Shown: positions 25,266-35,848 of the stretch, piece after piece
How the letters are laid out: each line of letters starts with the position of its first letter
Position numbering within the stretch: position 1 is the stretch's first letter
DNA from: Candidatus Burkholderia verschuerenii
GTDB taxonomy: Bacteria > Pseudomonadota > Gammaproteobacteria > Burkholderiales > Burkholderiaceae
Length of the DNA: 64,000 nucleotides
NCBI RefSeq assembly: GCF_001189365.1
Contig: NZ_LFJJ01000001.1
Coordinates: 84,872 to 148,871 of the forward strand
Reading direction: 5' to 3'
The notes under the pieces: generated by a model
Told to the model about the DNA's origin: nothing
Seen by the model: the letters and a program-made list of their open reading frames with translations, nothing else
Database searches by the model: none
Made by a program: the position numbers and the translations under genes

Positions 25266-26065
25266 TCGCGCGTCGGTTGGTTGCTGCGTTGAGCCTGGTC
25301 TTCGCTGTTCACGCGAATCCGGCCATTGCCGGCCAAGGGTGCAGCGAGAAGCCCTTGACAACCGCCACCCTCCAAAGCGCCATGTCGGCCGTTCAGCGCG
25401 TGACAGCAGAGCTCGACAAGCGAGGCGTACAGGTGGCGGTGCTTGGACGCATCGGACAGGACTTGAGCAAATACGGTCTGCGTTATAGCCATGTCGGCTT
25501 TGTCTATCGCGAAGGACCGGATCAACCTTGGCGAATTGCGCACTTGTTGAACGACTGCGGAAGCAATCGTTCAGACCTGTGGTACGAAGGCGTAGGAAAT
25601 TTCTTTCTGGACGATCTATTCGCTTATGACGCAGTTGTCATGGTGCCGCCGCCCGAGCTATCGCAGCGACTGCTGAGCCGTTTGTCGGATGCCAAGGCGC
25701 TTCGCTCGCTTCATGACCCCGATTACAGTCTCGTTGCTTATCCTTTCTCCACACGTTATGAAAATTCGAATACCTGGGTACTGGAAACCATTGTGGTGAG
25801 CTCTGCTAAAGACGCGGTGATTCACAGTCGAAGCGAGGCCAAGGCCTGGTTGAAGATGACCGGATACCGTCCTTCCGAGTTGGAGATCGGTGCGTTCAAC
25901 CGACTCGGAGGAAGGATGTTCAAGGCGAACGTGGCGTTCGACGACCATCCGAACGATCTTCGCTATAGCGGACGCATTCGCACGGTGACTGCGGATTCGA
26001 TCGAGCAATTCGTGAAGTCGCGCAACGAAGGCTGGAGTGTTTTCGAAATCGCGGCGAAGCCGTAA
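25262..26065 (+). CDS. DUF2145-family exported protein
   Basis: A 267-residue protein with a signal peptide (to about residue 23, AIAGQGCSE). It contains GLRYSHVGFVYREGPDQPWR and IAHLLNDCGSNRSDLWYEG, the typical DUF2145 blocks with a conserved His and Cys that could form a papain-like/NlpC-type site. The function is unknown. It is coupled to the upstream secreted protein gene. Confidence 0.85.
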   Translation: MIARRLVAALSLVFAVHANPAIAGQGCSEKPLTTATLQSAMSAVQRVTAELDKRGVQVAVLGRIGQDLSKYGLRYSHVGFVYREGPDQPWRIAHLLNDCGSNRSDLWYEGVGNFFLDDLFAYDAVVMVPPPELSQRLLSRLSDAKALRSLHDPDYSLVAYPFSTRYENSNTWVLETIVVSSAKDAVIHSRSEAKAWLKMTGYRPSELEIGAFNRLGGRMFKANVAFDDHPNDLRYSGRIRTVTADSIEQFVKSRNEGWSVFEIAAKP

Positions 26066-26102
26066 GCGCGGAGGTACCTTCTGCATGATAACTTAATGAG
26101 CC

Positions 26103-27497
26103 ATGACAGTACGTAAAGGCCGACTCGCTTGCAGCGCGATTTTGCTCGCGCTTGCTCACGAAGCTTTCGCCGCGACGATCGATTGCAGTCACGCGCGTAA
26201 TGAAACCGAGACTGCCGTCTGTAACGACGTAGCGCTGGTTAAGCTTGATATGCAGGCCGCGTCGATGTATGCGCAGTCGACGAAAGACGCGCCCCGTGAA
26301 CTCGACGCGCTGCGCAGACTCGCTGGCTCAAGGCACGCGATCTGTGCAATGTAGCGGTCGCCTGCATTTCGCAGCGCTATAGCGAACGCATCGCCGAGTT
26401 GGTGCGTAAGCATCGCGACTCGATCGCGTGGCGGCCTGATGATATCGATCGTGGCGCGCTTCAGGATCTGAAGCGGGCTGTCAACAGCGTGATGATGAGC
26501 GAAAAGGAATTTCCGCTCGAGAAGGCGCTCAATCGATTCGAAATGAAGAAGGGCGTTACGACATTCGGCAGCGAGGGTCGAGATAGGGAAGAGCTGGTGC
26601 ATCTGCCCTCACGACGCCCGAATGGCGTGACTGAGGCCGAGTGGCGGGCGTTGCAGGCATCCGATATCGATGTCGAGGGGACGGCGTCGAGCGCGTTTTT
26701 CACGCTCTTGCCAATCGACGGAGAAAAGTCGCGCGCGCTCGGCATCCTTGCGTACACCGGCGGTACAGGACTGTTCTCGTATCGGTATATGCTCGCGCAA
26801 CGTGCGGGACGTTTCGTCACTGTGACGAGTTCACGGCTTTCGCCATCGGTAAGTGGCACCGACGATTCATGGGACACCGCGCTTTATTCGATCAACGATC
26901 GCGGGGCCAATCAGTCCGCATATTGGGTCCGACTGCGCGGCAGAGTATATGCCGCTTACGTTGTGAGCTATTACGGCGAGGACAACGTCTATTTGCTGCG
27001 GCCATTGTCAATCGTTGGTAAGGTGCCAAAGCTGACAATTCGGTATGCGTATCATTTATCCGTGCCGCACATTCAGAAGCGTGATGAGGCGAAGACTGCC
27101 ATTACGATCGACAACCGCCTTCATGCACAGCTAGAGGAAGTGGTTCACCGGCTGTCGGCATCCGGGGCGCGGGATCAGAAGGTAAAGCCGGTGTCGTGTC
27201 CGGTTCTGCCCGGTGTGAAAGACGAAGAGCGCGAGCGCTATTCCGACTATGGGCCGGGGCATTATACGATTCGAAATCGTCGGAGATACGAGCGTGCGGG
27301 CCGGCGGCAAATGCTACCTCGCGAGACTGGTGGACTGGTTCGGCGGGTATCGGGCAGGAACAGGCTTGTACGCGGAGATCTGGATCCGCTCTCCCGCCGA
27401 CGGAGACGAGGAACAGACCTTCAGCGTTGTCGGCCAGCGCACAGCAACAGCGGTCAGCGCCAGGATCGCCGACGTCGAAGGCGACAACGGGATATAG
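26103..27497 (+). pseudogene. LprI/DUF1311-type exported protein, broken by two frameshifts
   Basis: The N-terminus has a signal peptide followed by IDCSHARNETETAVCNDVAL, the cysteine-bearing LprI-like domain. The frame breaks near 26318 (continuing as WLKARDLCNVAVACISQRYS) and again near 27271, where removing one C restores HYTIEIVGDTSVRAGGKCYL and an end at 27497. Between the breaks is a long unknown domain. LprI-like domains are found in lysozyme inhibitors and surface proteins; the large second domain is unrecognised. The long frame that reads from here into the next gene is an artefact of the shift. Confidence 0.7.
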
Positions 27498-27550
27498 TGC
27501 CGTGGCCGTTTATTTTACGAACGGTTTTACCCGACACACTACGAACTGCG

Positions 27551-28624
27551 ATGCATACCATTCTCGTCATAGGCGGCTACGGATTCTTCGGCAACCGCAT
27601 TTGTCATGACCTTGCGACGAAAGAAGGCATTCGTGTTCTGATCGGCGGACGTGATGCAGCTCGCGCGAAGGTGACTGCGGAGCGGATCGGACTGCCGGCT
27701 TCGCATGACGTGGCTGTCGACGCGCGTGCACCGGATCTTGCGCCGAGTTTCATTGAAATGGGTGTCAACACCGTGATCCACACGGCCGGCCCGTTTCAAG
27801 GGCAGGATTACGGCGTGGCGCGTTCAGCCATCGCTGCGGGTGCGAACTACATCGATCTGGCCGACGGACGCGATTTCGTAGCGGGCATCGAAAGCCTCGA
27901 CGCCGCTGCACGCGAACGCGGTGTATTCGTCACTAGCGGCGCAAGCTCTTTGCCGGCGCTGTCGTCGGCGATCGTTGACCGCTATCTGGGACGGTTCTCG
28001 CGGCTCGATTCGATTCGCCACGGTATCGGCTCAGGCGCGAGATCGCCGGGGCTTGCGACGATGAAGGGCGTATTTGGTTATTGCGGAAAGCCTTTTCAGC
28101 GTCTCGTCGACGGAAGTTGGCAAGGCACGCACGGTTGGCTCGATATTCAGTGCTATTCGTTTCGCGCGCCGGTCGGCAAACGCTTCCTGAGTAGTTGCGA
28201 TGTGCCCGATCTGATCCTGTTCCCACGCCGCTATCCCGCTGTACGCACGGTAACGTTTCATGCCGGGTTCGCGGGTGCGCCAGGGCATCTCGTCGTATGG
28301 GCGGCATCGCAACTGGTGCGCATGAAGCTCGCTCCCAGCATCCGGCCGCTAGCGGCCCCTTTGCATGCAGTAAGCCGTTGGCTGGAGCCTTTCGTGAGCG
28401 ACAAGGGCGCGATGTTCGTATCGTTGGAAGGAATCGGTCTCGACGGCAAGCCACTGAAACTCGATTGGCATCTCGTGGCCTCCAACAATCATGGGCCGCA
28501 CATTCCATGCGGTGCCGCTATCGCGCTTGGGCGGAAGCTGGCGCGCGGAGACGCGCTGCCGCATGGCGCCACGCCATGCGTCGGCTTGCTAAGCGTTGAA
28601 GACTACCTCTTTGCAGGGTTATGA
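27551..28624 (+). CDS. Saccharopine dehydrogenase-like NAD(P)-binding protein
   Basis: A 357-residue protein starting MHTILVIGGYGFFGNRICHD, a clear Rossmann GxGxxG nucleotide loop. NTVIHTAGPFQGQDYGVARS and GANYIDLADGRDFV are typical of saccharopine-dehydrogenase-like and trans-acting enoyl reductase proteins. The substrate is unknown. The ATG at 27551 is the natural start; a longer frame upstream belongs to the broken LprI-like gene. A DUF2269 membrane protein follows 18 bases downstream, suggesting an operon. Confidence 0.85.
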   Translation: MHTILVIGGYGFFGNRICHDLATKEGIRVLIGGRDAARAKVTAERIGLPASHDVAVDARAPDLAPSFIEMGVNTVIHTAGPFQGQDYGVARSAIAAGANYIDLADGRDFVAGIESLDAAARERGVFVTSGASSLPALSSAIVDRYLGRFSRLDSIRHGIGSGARSPGLATMKGVFGYCGKPFQRLVDGSWQGTHGWLDIQCYSFRAPVGKRFLSSCDVPDLILFPRRYPAVRTVTFHAGFAGAPGHLVVWAASQLVRMKLAPSIRPLAAPLHAVSRWLEPFVSDKGAMFVSLEGIGLDGKPLKLDWHLVASNNHGPHIPCGAAIALGRKLARGDALPHGATPCVGLLSVEDYLFAGL

Positions 28625-28642
28625 CGTAAAAGAAATCGCCGC

Positions 28643-29113
28643 ATGAACAGCTATCTCCTCCTCAAATGGCTTCACGTTCTCGTATCGACCATTCTGTTCG
28701 GCACGGGAATCGGCATAGCATTCTTTAAATGGGTCACTGATCGTACCGGCGACGTAAGGGCGATTCGCATCGTAATGGAACGCACCGTGATGGCCGACTG
28801 GATTTTCACGACGCCGGCAGTCATCCTGCAACCGCTGACCGGTGTAGGTCTTGCGAGACTCGCCGGATATGACATGTTTGACGGATGGGTGCTCTACGCG
28901 ATTGCGCTCTACGCGTTCGCTGGCTGCTGTTGGATTCCCGTTGTATGGCTCCAGATACGCATGCGCGAAATTGCGCGTAACGCCGATGCTGCGCGCTCGC
29001 CGCTCCCGCGCGAGTACTGGCGGCATGCGAGCGTATGGTTCTGGCTGGGCATTCCGGCATTCACTGCACTGGTCGGTGTTTATTGGTTGATGGTGCTCAA
29101 GCCGACCATATAG
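28643..29113 (+). CDS. DUF2269-family membrane protein
   Basis: A 156-residue protein with four predicted membrane helices. LLLKWLHVLVSTILFGTGI at the start with its conserved histidine, and FWLGIPAFTALVGVYWLMV at the end, are typical of DUF2269. Members often sit beside oxidoreductase genes as here. The function is unknown. Confidence 0.85.
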   Translation: MNSYLLLKWLHVLVSTILFGTGIGIAFFKWVTDRTGDVRAIRIVMERTVMADWIFTTPAVILQPLTGVGLARLAGYDMFDGWVLYAIALYAFAGCCWIPVVWLQIRMREIARNADAARSPLPREYWRHASVWFWLGIPAFTALVGVYWLMVLKPTI

Positions 29114-29149
29114 AGGTAGCCGGATCGAGCACCGAACTCACCACGAAAC

Positions 29150-30445
29150 TCACCGATCCGCCAAATCCGCCGAAATCGCCCGCACCGCAAACGCGCCGAT
29201 CACCATAAACACCGCAACCGCATACAACCCGATGCTGTTGTTATGCGTCGTCACGTTGAGCCAGCCGACCATATAAGGCGACACGAAGCCCGCGAGATTG
29301 CCCACGCAATTGATGCCTGCAATTCCCGCCGCTGCCGACGTGCCCGCGAGAAACGCCGCCGGAATGCCCCAGAACAGCGACAGCGCCGACAGAATGCCCG
29401 CCGCCACCGACAGCGCGATCACCGCCAACACCGGCTGATGGCCCACGTAACCGCTCGCCGCGAAGCCGATCGCGCCGATCACCAGCGCCACCGAAAAGTG
29501 CATGCGTCGCGAGCGGAACTTGTCCGCGCTCATGCCCGTGAGAATGATCGCGGGAATCGCGACGACATACGGAATCGCCGACAGCCAGCCGATTACTTCG
29601 ACATTCGTCAGCCCGCTGTCCTTGATGATCGACGGCAGCCAGAAGCTGATGCCGTACAGCCCGATGATCTGGCAGAAATACACGCCGCACAGTTTCCAGA
29701 TGTTCTTGTCGGACAGGAACGCGCTCGCGTTGTGATGCGTGGTCTTGTCCGCTTCCCTCACGTTCGACGGCGTGAGTCACCAGACGTTTTTCGTCGTCGG
29801 TGAGCCATTTGGCGAGCATCGGTTTATCGACCATCACGAACAGTACGAAGAAGCCGACGATCAGCGCGGGTATCGCTTCGATCAGAAACAGCCATTGCCA
29901 CGCGGCCATCACGCCCGAATGCTTGAACGACGAAAGAATCCATCCCGACAGCGGACCGCCGACGATACCCGCAAGCGGAATCGCGATGTAATACACGCCG
30001 TAGGCAAAGCCGCGTTTTTTCGCCGGAAACCAGTACGTGAGATACAGCATGATCCCCGGCGAGAAACCCGCTTCCGCAACGCCGAGCAGAAAGCGCACGA
30101 TATAGAACTGAAACGGCGTCTTCACGACAAGCGTGAGCGCGGAACCCACGTAATCATGATGCGCGCAATCCATCGCCGCGCGCCGACGCGATGCAAGATC
30201 AAATTACTTTGGACTTCGAAGATAAAATATCCGATGAAGAATATGCCTGCGCCGAGCCCATATACGGCATCGGAAAAGCCGATATCGGACAGCATCTGCA
30301 GCTTGGCAAAGCCTACATTGACGCGATCCAGATAATTGCAGAGATAGCAGAGCACGATAAACGGCATGATGCGCCACGTGATCCTGCGATAGACATCCGA
30401 GCTGCCGCTCTGCGCGACACCCAACGTTTCGCTGATTTGGCTCAT
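29150..30445 (-). pseudogene. MFS transporter (anion:cation symporter type), broken by two frameshifts
   Basis: Three pieces in different frames together give a full 12-helix transporter of about 430 residues. The N-terminal part RIMPFIVLCYLCNYLDRVNV ends near 30145. The middle continues with IVRFLLGVAEAGFSPGIMLY and ends near 29770, and the last part starts SDKNIWKLCGVYFCQIIGLY. The sequence belongs to the tartrate/phthalate/glucarate-type symporters. It lies downstream of a broken oxidoreductase gene and opposite an intact LysR gene, which together look like a dead sugar-acid or aromatic-acid utilisation operon. Confidence 0.82.
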
Positions 30446-30541
30446 GTCTCCTCCGTCGCCCTTTGCCGGGCGTTGAAAGTGCTAAAACGCCCGCGTGGTC
30501 TGTGTGACGCGAGCGCAATGGAATCGAATGGCGTGCATCGC

Positions 30542-31919
30542 TCAGCTTGCGAGCTTCTGCACCTCGAGCTTCATCTCCGCACGGAACAGGTCTTCCATCT
30601 CGCGACGCACGCGCACCGCTTCCTTGCCTGCGTCGAAAGCGACATCGCTCCAGCGCACGGGCTGGCCCGCGGCGACCGGCCGTTGCAGAACCATGTTGTG
30701 CGCGAGACCGATCGGCAATGCGCCTTGCACGAGCGAATCGGCGGCGGGCATCAGCTTGCCGTAGACCGTGTGGCCGCCTTCGCCATCGAGCTTTTCGCCG
30801 GGGCGCAGATCGCGCTTGGCGGTGGCGGCGACATCGCCATGAAAGCCCGTCGTCGCGCCCGTCGCTTCGCCGCGCACCGCGATGCTCGCGATCGACACGC
30901 CCAATTCCAGACCGATCAGGTGATACGGCTTGTACATCGCGGCGTAGCGTCCCGAGGAGTCGGTCTTGAGGCCATATTGTGCGAAGCAGTCGCGCACGTA
31001 ATCGGTTGGCGCTTCGAACACGGCATAGACGCCCCAGCGCAGATCGCGAAACACGGGACGTCCGTCGCATTCGAGCGAAGACACCACCTCCACGCTGCCA
31101 CGATGCGGCAGGATGCCGCCATCGGATGCGGGCTTGAGCAACTGCGGCAAGTCGTCGGTCGACGCCGCATGCGGGGAACGCGAGTCCATCGACGGGCGGA
31201 CGCAGGTCGCATGCGTTCGATACGGCCGCCATTTCCAGCGCGGATTTCGTGCCGTCGAGAAACGAGTTGAACATCTGCGCGTTGAAGTCGCCGGAGTTCA
31301 CTTGCTCATCGGTGAAGCCGTAGTGGCTCCATACGGTATCCGGCGTCGACTAGTGATAGATGGGCAGATACTTCGTGCCCTTGCCCGCGCAAATCACTTC
31401 CATGCCGATGGTGCGCGCCCAGTCCACGATCTCCGCGATCAGCGCGGGCTGATTGCCCGATGCCATCGAATAGAGAATGCCGGCTTCCTGCGCGCGTCGC
31501 GCGAGCAGCGGACCGGCGAGCACATCGGCTTCGACATTGACCATCACGATATGCTTGCGATGCTTGCAGCACAGCAGCGCGTGATGAATGCCCGCGGCAG
31601 GACTGCCCGTTGCATCGATGACGATATCGACGTGGTCGCTTGCGATCATTGCATCGGCATCGTCGGTGATATAGGTCGAGCCTTGCGCGATGGCTTCGTT
31701 CCACGAACGCGCGGCATAACGTGCTTCTTCCCAGCCCACGCGCTTGAGCGATGCACGCGCGCGATCGGGCGACAGATCGGCCACGCCGACGAGATGTATG
31801 CCTGGCGTGCGCGGCGCTTGCGAGAGATACATCGAACCGAACTTGCCCGCGCCGATCAGACCGACCTTCACCGGTTTGCCTTCCTGCGCGCGTGCCTTGA
31901 GTTTCGCGATGAGCGACAT
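30542..31919 (-). pseudogene. Homoserine dehydrogenase-like NAD(P) oxidoreductase with SAF domain, broken
   Basis: The N-terminal half has a Rossmann domain (VGLIGAGKFGSMYLSQ), and the C-terminal half has a SAF/FlgA-like domain (RDLRPGEKLDGEGGHTVYG). An in-frame TAG at 31352-31350 interrupts the sequence between YLPIYH and STPDTVWSHYGF, and a frameshift lies near 31175. With two lesions it is very probably non-functional. The start at 31919 has an AGGAG site. It is followed by the broken MFS gene and diverges from an intact LysR regulator. The natural substrate is unknown; a sugar-acid derivative is plausible from the transporter type. Confidence 0.8.
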
Positions 31920-31962
31920 GCTGTTTGTCTCCTGTCTTCCGGATTTATACGGAGTGTTATGA

Positions 31963-31982
31963 CGAATGCCGTGCGACATTCG
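31963..31982. promoter_or_regulatory. Candidate LysR operator between the oxidoreductase and LysR genes
   Basis: CGAATG-N8-CATTCG is a perfect six-base inverted repeat in the divergent region, 44 bases upstream of the oxidoreductase start and about 95 before the LysR start. Spacing and symmetry fit a LysR-type site. It is the only clear dyad I see in this gap. Confidence 0.4.
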
Positions 31983-32077
31983 CGTGACCCGTTTCATGCA
32001 GGGTTGAAGAGCACGATAGCAGCGAGGTTCTTGCAATAGAATGGGCAAAACCACAATCGCTCTGTGCAAAAATCCCC

Positions 32078-32971
32078 ATGCGTGGCTTCGACTGGGACGA
32101 CATTCAGGCATTCCTCGCCATCTCGCGTGCAGGCCGGCTCACCGTGGCCGCGCAGCAAATGGGCGTCGATCATTCGACACTGAGTCGACGCGTCGCCGCG
32201 CTCGAAGCGGCGCTCGGCGTGAAGCTCTTCGATCGCAGTTCGCTAGGGTTTGTCCTGACGCCCGAAGGCGAGCGCGTATTGAGCGATGCGGAAAGCATGG
32301 AGAGCCTTGCGCTACGCATGCGTCATCGTCTGGACGATGCATCGATCGGGCTGACGGGCAGCGTGCGCATCGGCACGCCGGAGGGATTCGGCACGTATTT
32401 TCTGGCGCCGCGCATCGCGCAACTTTCATCGGCGCATCCGAACCTCGAAATCGAACTGATCGCGAATCCGCGCATGTTCAGTCTGTCGAAACGCGAAGCC
32501 GATCTCGCCGTTTCGATGACGCGGCCCGCTCAAGGTCGGGTCTACGCGCACAAGCTCACGGACTACGCGTTGGGCGTGTATGCATCGAAGGAATATCTGA
32601 CGAAGCATCGGAAGATTGCGACGCGGCGCGATCTGCTTGCGCATCCGTGGGTCGGTTATGTCGAAGATCAGATGTGGTCGGCGGAGTTGAACTATCTGCC
32701 GCAAATTTCCAATACGCTCGTGCCGACCATTCGCATTTCCAACGTGATCAGTCAGGCGGCCGCGGTATCGGGCGGCGTGGGACTCGGCGTGTTGCCGTGT
32801 TTCATCGCACACACCGAACCGAATCTCGTGCGGCTGTTTCGCGATGAGATTGCGTTGTCGCGATCGTACTGGCTCGTCACGCTTGCCGAAACGCGCGATG
32901 TCGCTCGCGTGCGCTTGCTCGCGGACTTCATTCGCGAAGAATGCGCGGGCGACTGGTTCCTGCACGATTGA
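32078..32971 (+). CDS. LysR-family transcriptional regulator
   Basis: A 297-residue LysR protein. The helix-turn-helix is AISRAGRLTVAAQQMGVDHS followed by TLSRRVAALEAALGVKLFD, and RISNVISQAAAVSGGVGLG is part of the effector domain. It is intact although the divergent operon it should control (oxidoreductase and MFS transporter) carries four lesions, so it may now regulate something else or be on its way to loss. Confidence 0.88.
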   Translation: MRGFDWDDIQAFLAISRAGRLTVAAQQMGVDHSTLSRRVAALEAALGVKLFDRSSLGFVLTPEGERVLSDAESMESLALRMRHRLDDASIGLTGSVRIGTPEGFGTYFLAPRIAQLSSAHPNLEIELIANPRMFSLSKREADLAVSMTRPAQGRVYAHKLTDYALGVYASKEYLTKHRKIATRRDLLAHPWVGYVEDQMWSAELNYLPQISNTLVPTIRISNVISQAAAVSGGVGLGVLPCFIAHTEPNLVRLFRDEIALSRSYWLVTLAETRDVARVRLLADFIREECAGDWFLHD

Positions 32972-32994
32972 TTCGAACCGACTAGTAATCTATT

Positions 32995-33030
32995 CATCTA
33001 GACGTCTCATCAGCGTCACTGTCTCGTCAT
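32995..33030 (+). promoter_or_regulatory. Control region of phnC: TCTAGACG octamer and Pho-box-like repeat
   Basis: CATCTAGACG (32995-33004) shares TCTAGACG with the palindrome CGTCTAGACG found before phnG, so both may bind the PhnF repressor. Just downstream, CGTCAC (33014) and CGTCAT (33025) are repeated at 11-base spacing, the spacing of PhoB half-sites. Together this would give phosphate-starvation and phosphonate control. Both are motif-level inferences. Confidence 0.4.
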
Positions 33031-33082
33031 GTTGGCTTCCTAGAATCACCCTCACGTTTTCAGCGCGCTTACCGAGGGAGCT

Positions 33083-33934
33083 ATGGACGCAATTCGCATC
33101 GAGCGTCTCACCAAGACGTTCAGGAACGGCCGCAAGGCGCTCGACTCGGTCGACCTGCGTGTGCAGGAAGGCGAGATGGTCGCGCTGATCGGCGCATCGG
33201 GTTCGGGCAAATCGACTTTGCTGCGTCATATCGCGGGCTTTACGGCTTCCGACCCCGCGCCGTCGCATGTCACGCTGCTCGGCCGCCCGATTCAGCAGAA
33301 CGGCAAGATCGTGCGCGAAGTGCGTCCGATCCGTCGCGATGTGGCATTCGTGTTTCAGCAATTCAATCTCGTGGGACGTCTGTCGGTGATCACCAATGTG
33401 CTCATCGGCGCGTTGTCGCTGGTGCCGTTGTGGCGTCGTCTGAGCGGGCATTTTCCGCGCGGCGAACGCACGCTCGCGCTGGATTCGCTCGACGCGATGG
33501 GCATCGGCGAACACGCCTATGAGCGCGCCAGCAATCTCTCCGGCGGACAACAGCAGCGCGCGGCATTGGCGCGTGCACTCGTGCAGCGTGCGCGTATCGT
33601 GCTGGCGGATGAACCGATTGCATCGCTCGATCCCGAATCCGCGCGACGCGTGATGGAACTGATGCAGACGCTCAATCGCGAGCACAAGCTCACGGTGATC
33701 GTGTCGCTGCATCAGATCGATGTCGCGATGAAATACTGCGCGCGCACCGTTGCGTTGCACGATGGCCGCGTGGTGTTCGACGGCGCATCCGACAAGCTCA
33801 CGCCCGCCGTGCTGCTCGATCTCTATGGAACCGCCGCGACCGAGTTGCTGACGCCCGACGTCGCCGAATCGAAGCCGTCGATGCGCGCTCAATCCGCCTC
33901 ATTTGCTTCCGTGGCATCGGCCGCAAGCTCCTGA
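33083..33934 (+). CDS. phnC: Phosphonate ABC transporter ATP-binding protein
   Basis: A 283-residue ABC ATPase. Walker A is [16 protein letters not shown], the signature is [15 protein letters not shown], and Walker B is [15 protein letters not shown] with a following switch-region histidine in VSLHQIDVA. The insert with [14 protein letters not shown] is typical of PhnC. It powers uptake of phosphonates with PhnD and PhnE, which follow directly. It is intact. Confidence 0.95.
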   Translation: MDAIRIERLTKTFRNGRKALDSVDLRVQEGEMVALIGASGSGKSTLLRHIAGFTASDPAPSHVTLLGRPIQQNGKIVREVRPIRRDVAFVFQQFNLVGRLSVITNVLIGALSLVPLWRRLSGHFPRGERTLALDSLDAMGIGEHAYERASNLSGGQQQRAALARALVQRARIVLADEPIASLDPESARRVMELMQTLNREHKLTVIVSLHQIDVAMKYCARTVALHDGRVVFDGASDKLTPAVLLDLYGTAATELLTPDVAESKPSMRAQSASFASVASAASS

Positions 33935-33967
33935 ACCTCCACGTTCAATTCACTTCTGGAATTCATC

Positions 33968-34963
33968 ATGAAAGCAGCCCGTTATGTTCTGGCTGGCGCC
34001 GCGCTCGCGTCATGCATTCTGACTCAGACGGTTCATGCCGAAACGCTCAGCTTCGGCATCATCTCGACGGACTCTTCCTCGGCGCTCAAGCAGCGCTGGC
34101 AACCGCTGATCGACGATCTCAACAAGCAGACCGGTCTAGACGTGAAGGCGTATTTCGCAACCGATTACGCGGGCATTATTGAAGCGATGCGCTTCAACAA
34201 GGTGCAGATCGGCTTCTTCGGCAATGCATCCGCGATCGAAGCGGTCGACCGCAGCAACGGCGAAGTCTTCGCGAAGGTGAAGTACAAGAATGGCGAGGCG
34301 GGTTATTACCCGCTGCTCATCACCAACTCGGACAGCAAGTGGAAGTCGCTCGATCAGGTGCTGAAAAACACGAAGGAAGTCAACCTCGGTTTCGGCGATC
34401 CGAATTCGACCTCGGGCACGCTGGTGCCTTCGTATTATCTGTTCGCCAAGAACGGCATCAATGCGAAGACGGCGTTCAAGAGCGTGCTGCCGTCGAGCCA
34501 CGAAGCGAACATGCTCGCGGTGATCAACGACAAGGTGGATGTCGCGACCAACAACACCGACATGCTCGACATAATCCGCACGCAGAAGCCGCAGTTGTAT
34601 CCGAAGGTGCGCGTGCTGTGGAAGTCGCCGCTGATTCCGTCGGATCCGCTCGTGTATCGCCGTGACTTGCCGCAAGCGACCAAGGACAAGCTGCGCAACT
34701 TCTTCGATCATTACGCCGAGAAAGATCTGCACGAGCAGCAGATCGTCAACGCGATCTCCGGTTATTCGGGCTTCGCGGATTTGTCGGATGCGCAACTCGT
34801 GCCGATCCGTCAGATGGCGCTGTTCCAGAAGAAGCAGCAAGTGCAGAACGATGCGCATCTCGACGACGCCGACAAGCGCTCGCAAATCGCCGCGCTCGAT
34901 CAGAAGATCGCGGCGCTCGACAATGCCCAAACGGCGACACAAACCCAAGCGGCGGCGAAGTAA
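33968..34963 (+). CDS. phnD: Phosphonate ABC transporter periplasmic binding protein
   Basis: A 331-residue exported protein (signal peptide to about residue 24, TVHAE). LSFGIISTDSSSALKQRWQP and NLGFGDPNSTSGTLVPSYYL are PhnD signatures; the second is the phosphonate-binding serine/threonine loop. The C-terminus carries an extra coiled, Gln/Ala-rich tail (AALDQKIAALDNAQTATQTQ), seen also in related species. It lies 33 bases after phnC and is followed immediately by phnE. Confidence 0.95.
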   Translation: MKAARYVLAGAALASCILTQTVHAETLSFGIISTDSSSALKQRWQPLIDDLNKQTGLDVKAYFATDYAGIIEAMRFNKVQIGFFGNASAIEAVDRSNGEVFAKVKYKNGEAGYYPLLITNSDSKWKSLDQVLKNTKEVNLGFGDPNSTSGTLVPSYYLFAKNGINAKTAFKSVLPSSHEANMLAVINDKVDVATNNTDMLDIIRTQKPQLYPKVRVLWKSPLIPSDPLVYRRDLPQATKDKLRNFFDHYAEKDLHEQQIVNAISGYSGFADLSDAQLVPIRQMALFQKKQQVQNDAHLDDADKRSQIAALDQKIAALDNAQTATQTQAAAK

Positions 34964-35781
34964 ATGAAGTCGCTCGACGCCACTCCATTCGGTGCGGGCG
35001 CGAAGCCGCCTTCGCGCGTCATGCCGCCCAAGCGAAGCTGGGCGTCGATGCTCGGCTGGATCGCGCTCATCGCCGTGTTGGGCCTGTCATGGCGTAGCGC
35101 GGATATGCGGCCGCTCGATCTGATCGATGCATCGGGCAACATGAGCCAGTTCGCGCGCGACTTCTTCCCGCCCGATTTCACCGACTGGCGCACCTATGCG
35201 CACGAGATGATCGTGACGCTGGCCGTCGCGGTGTGGGGCACGGCACTCGCGCTGATCTGCGCGGTGCCGTTCGGCTTGCTGTCGGCGCAGAATATCGCGC
35301 CGGTGTGGATTTCGCAGCCCGTGCGCCGCTTGATGGACGCATGCCGCGCCATCAACGAAATGGTCTTCGCGATGCTGTTCATCGTCGCGGTGGGGTTGGG
35401 TCCGTTCGCGGGCGTGCTCGCCTTGTGGGTGCAACCACGGGCGTGCTCGCCAAGCTCTTCGCCGAAGCGGTGGAAGCGTGCGATTCGCGCCCTGCCGAAG
35501 GCGTGCGCGCAACCGGCGCGAGCAGTCTCGATGAAATCGTCTACGGCGTGCTGCCGCAAGTATTGCCGCTGTGGATTTCCTTCGCGCTGTATCGGTTCGA
35601 GTCGAACGTGCGTTCGGCGATGGTCGTCGGCATGGTGGGCGCGGGCGGCATCGGTGTGGTGCTATACGAAGCGATCCGCTCGTTCAATTAAGCGCAGACG
35701 TCGGCGGTGATGATCATCGTCGTGGTGATCGTGTCGCTGATCGATCTGGCTTCGGGATGGGTACGCGAGCGCGTAATTTAA
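34964..35781 (+). pseudogene. phnE: Phosphonate ABC transporter permease, broken by frameshift and stop
   Basis: The N-terminal half ([20 protein letters not shown]) and the C-terminal half ([20 protein letters not shown]) both match PhnE, a membrane permease. A base is missing near 35433, where [15 protein letters not shown] would be read. An in-frame TAA at 35689-35691 follows RSFN where the family has a tyrosine, and the rest ([20 protein letters not shown]) continues in frame to TAA 35779-35781. With two independent lesions the phnCDE importer is probably inactive unless another permease helps. Confidence 0.85.
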
Positions 35782-35848
35782 GGGGTTTTCTGTCCGAGAC
35801 CGCGTGATGCGAACGCCCGTTCATCGTCGATGAATGGGCGTTGTCGTT

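Noticed and set aside
26399..28624. One 741-residue frame covering the LprI-like and saccharopine dehydrogenase-like genes
   Set aside because: The first third is one frame of the broken gene, a middle part is low-complexity Arg-rich translation in the wrong frame, and the last part is a separate gene with its own start at 27551.
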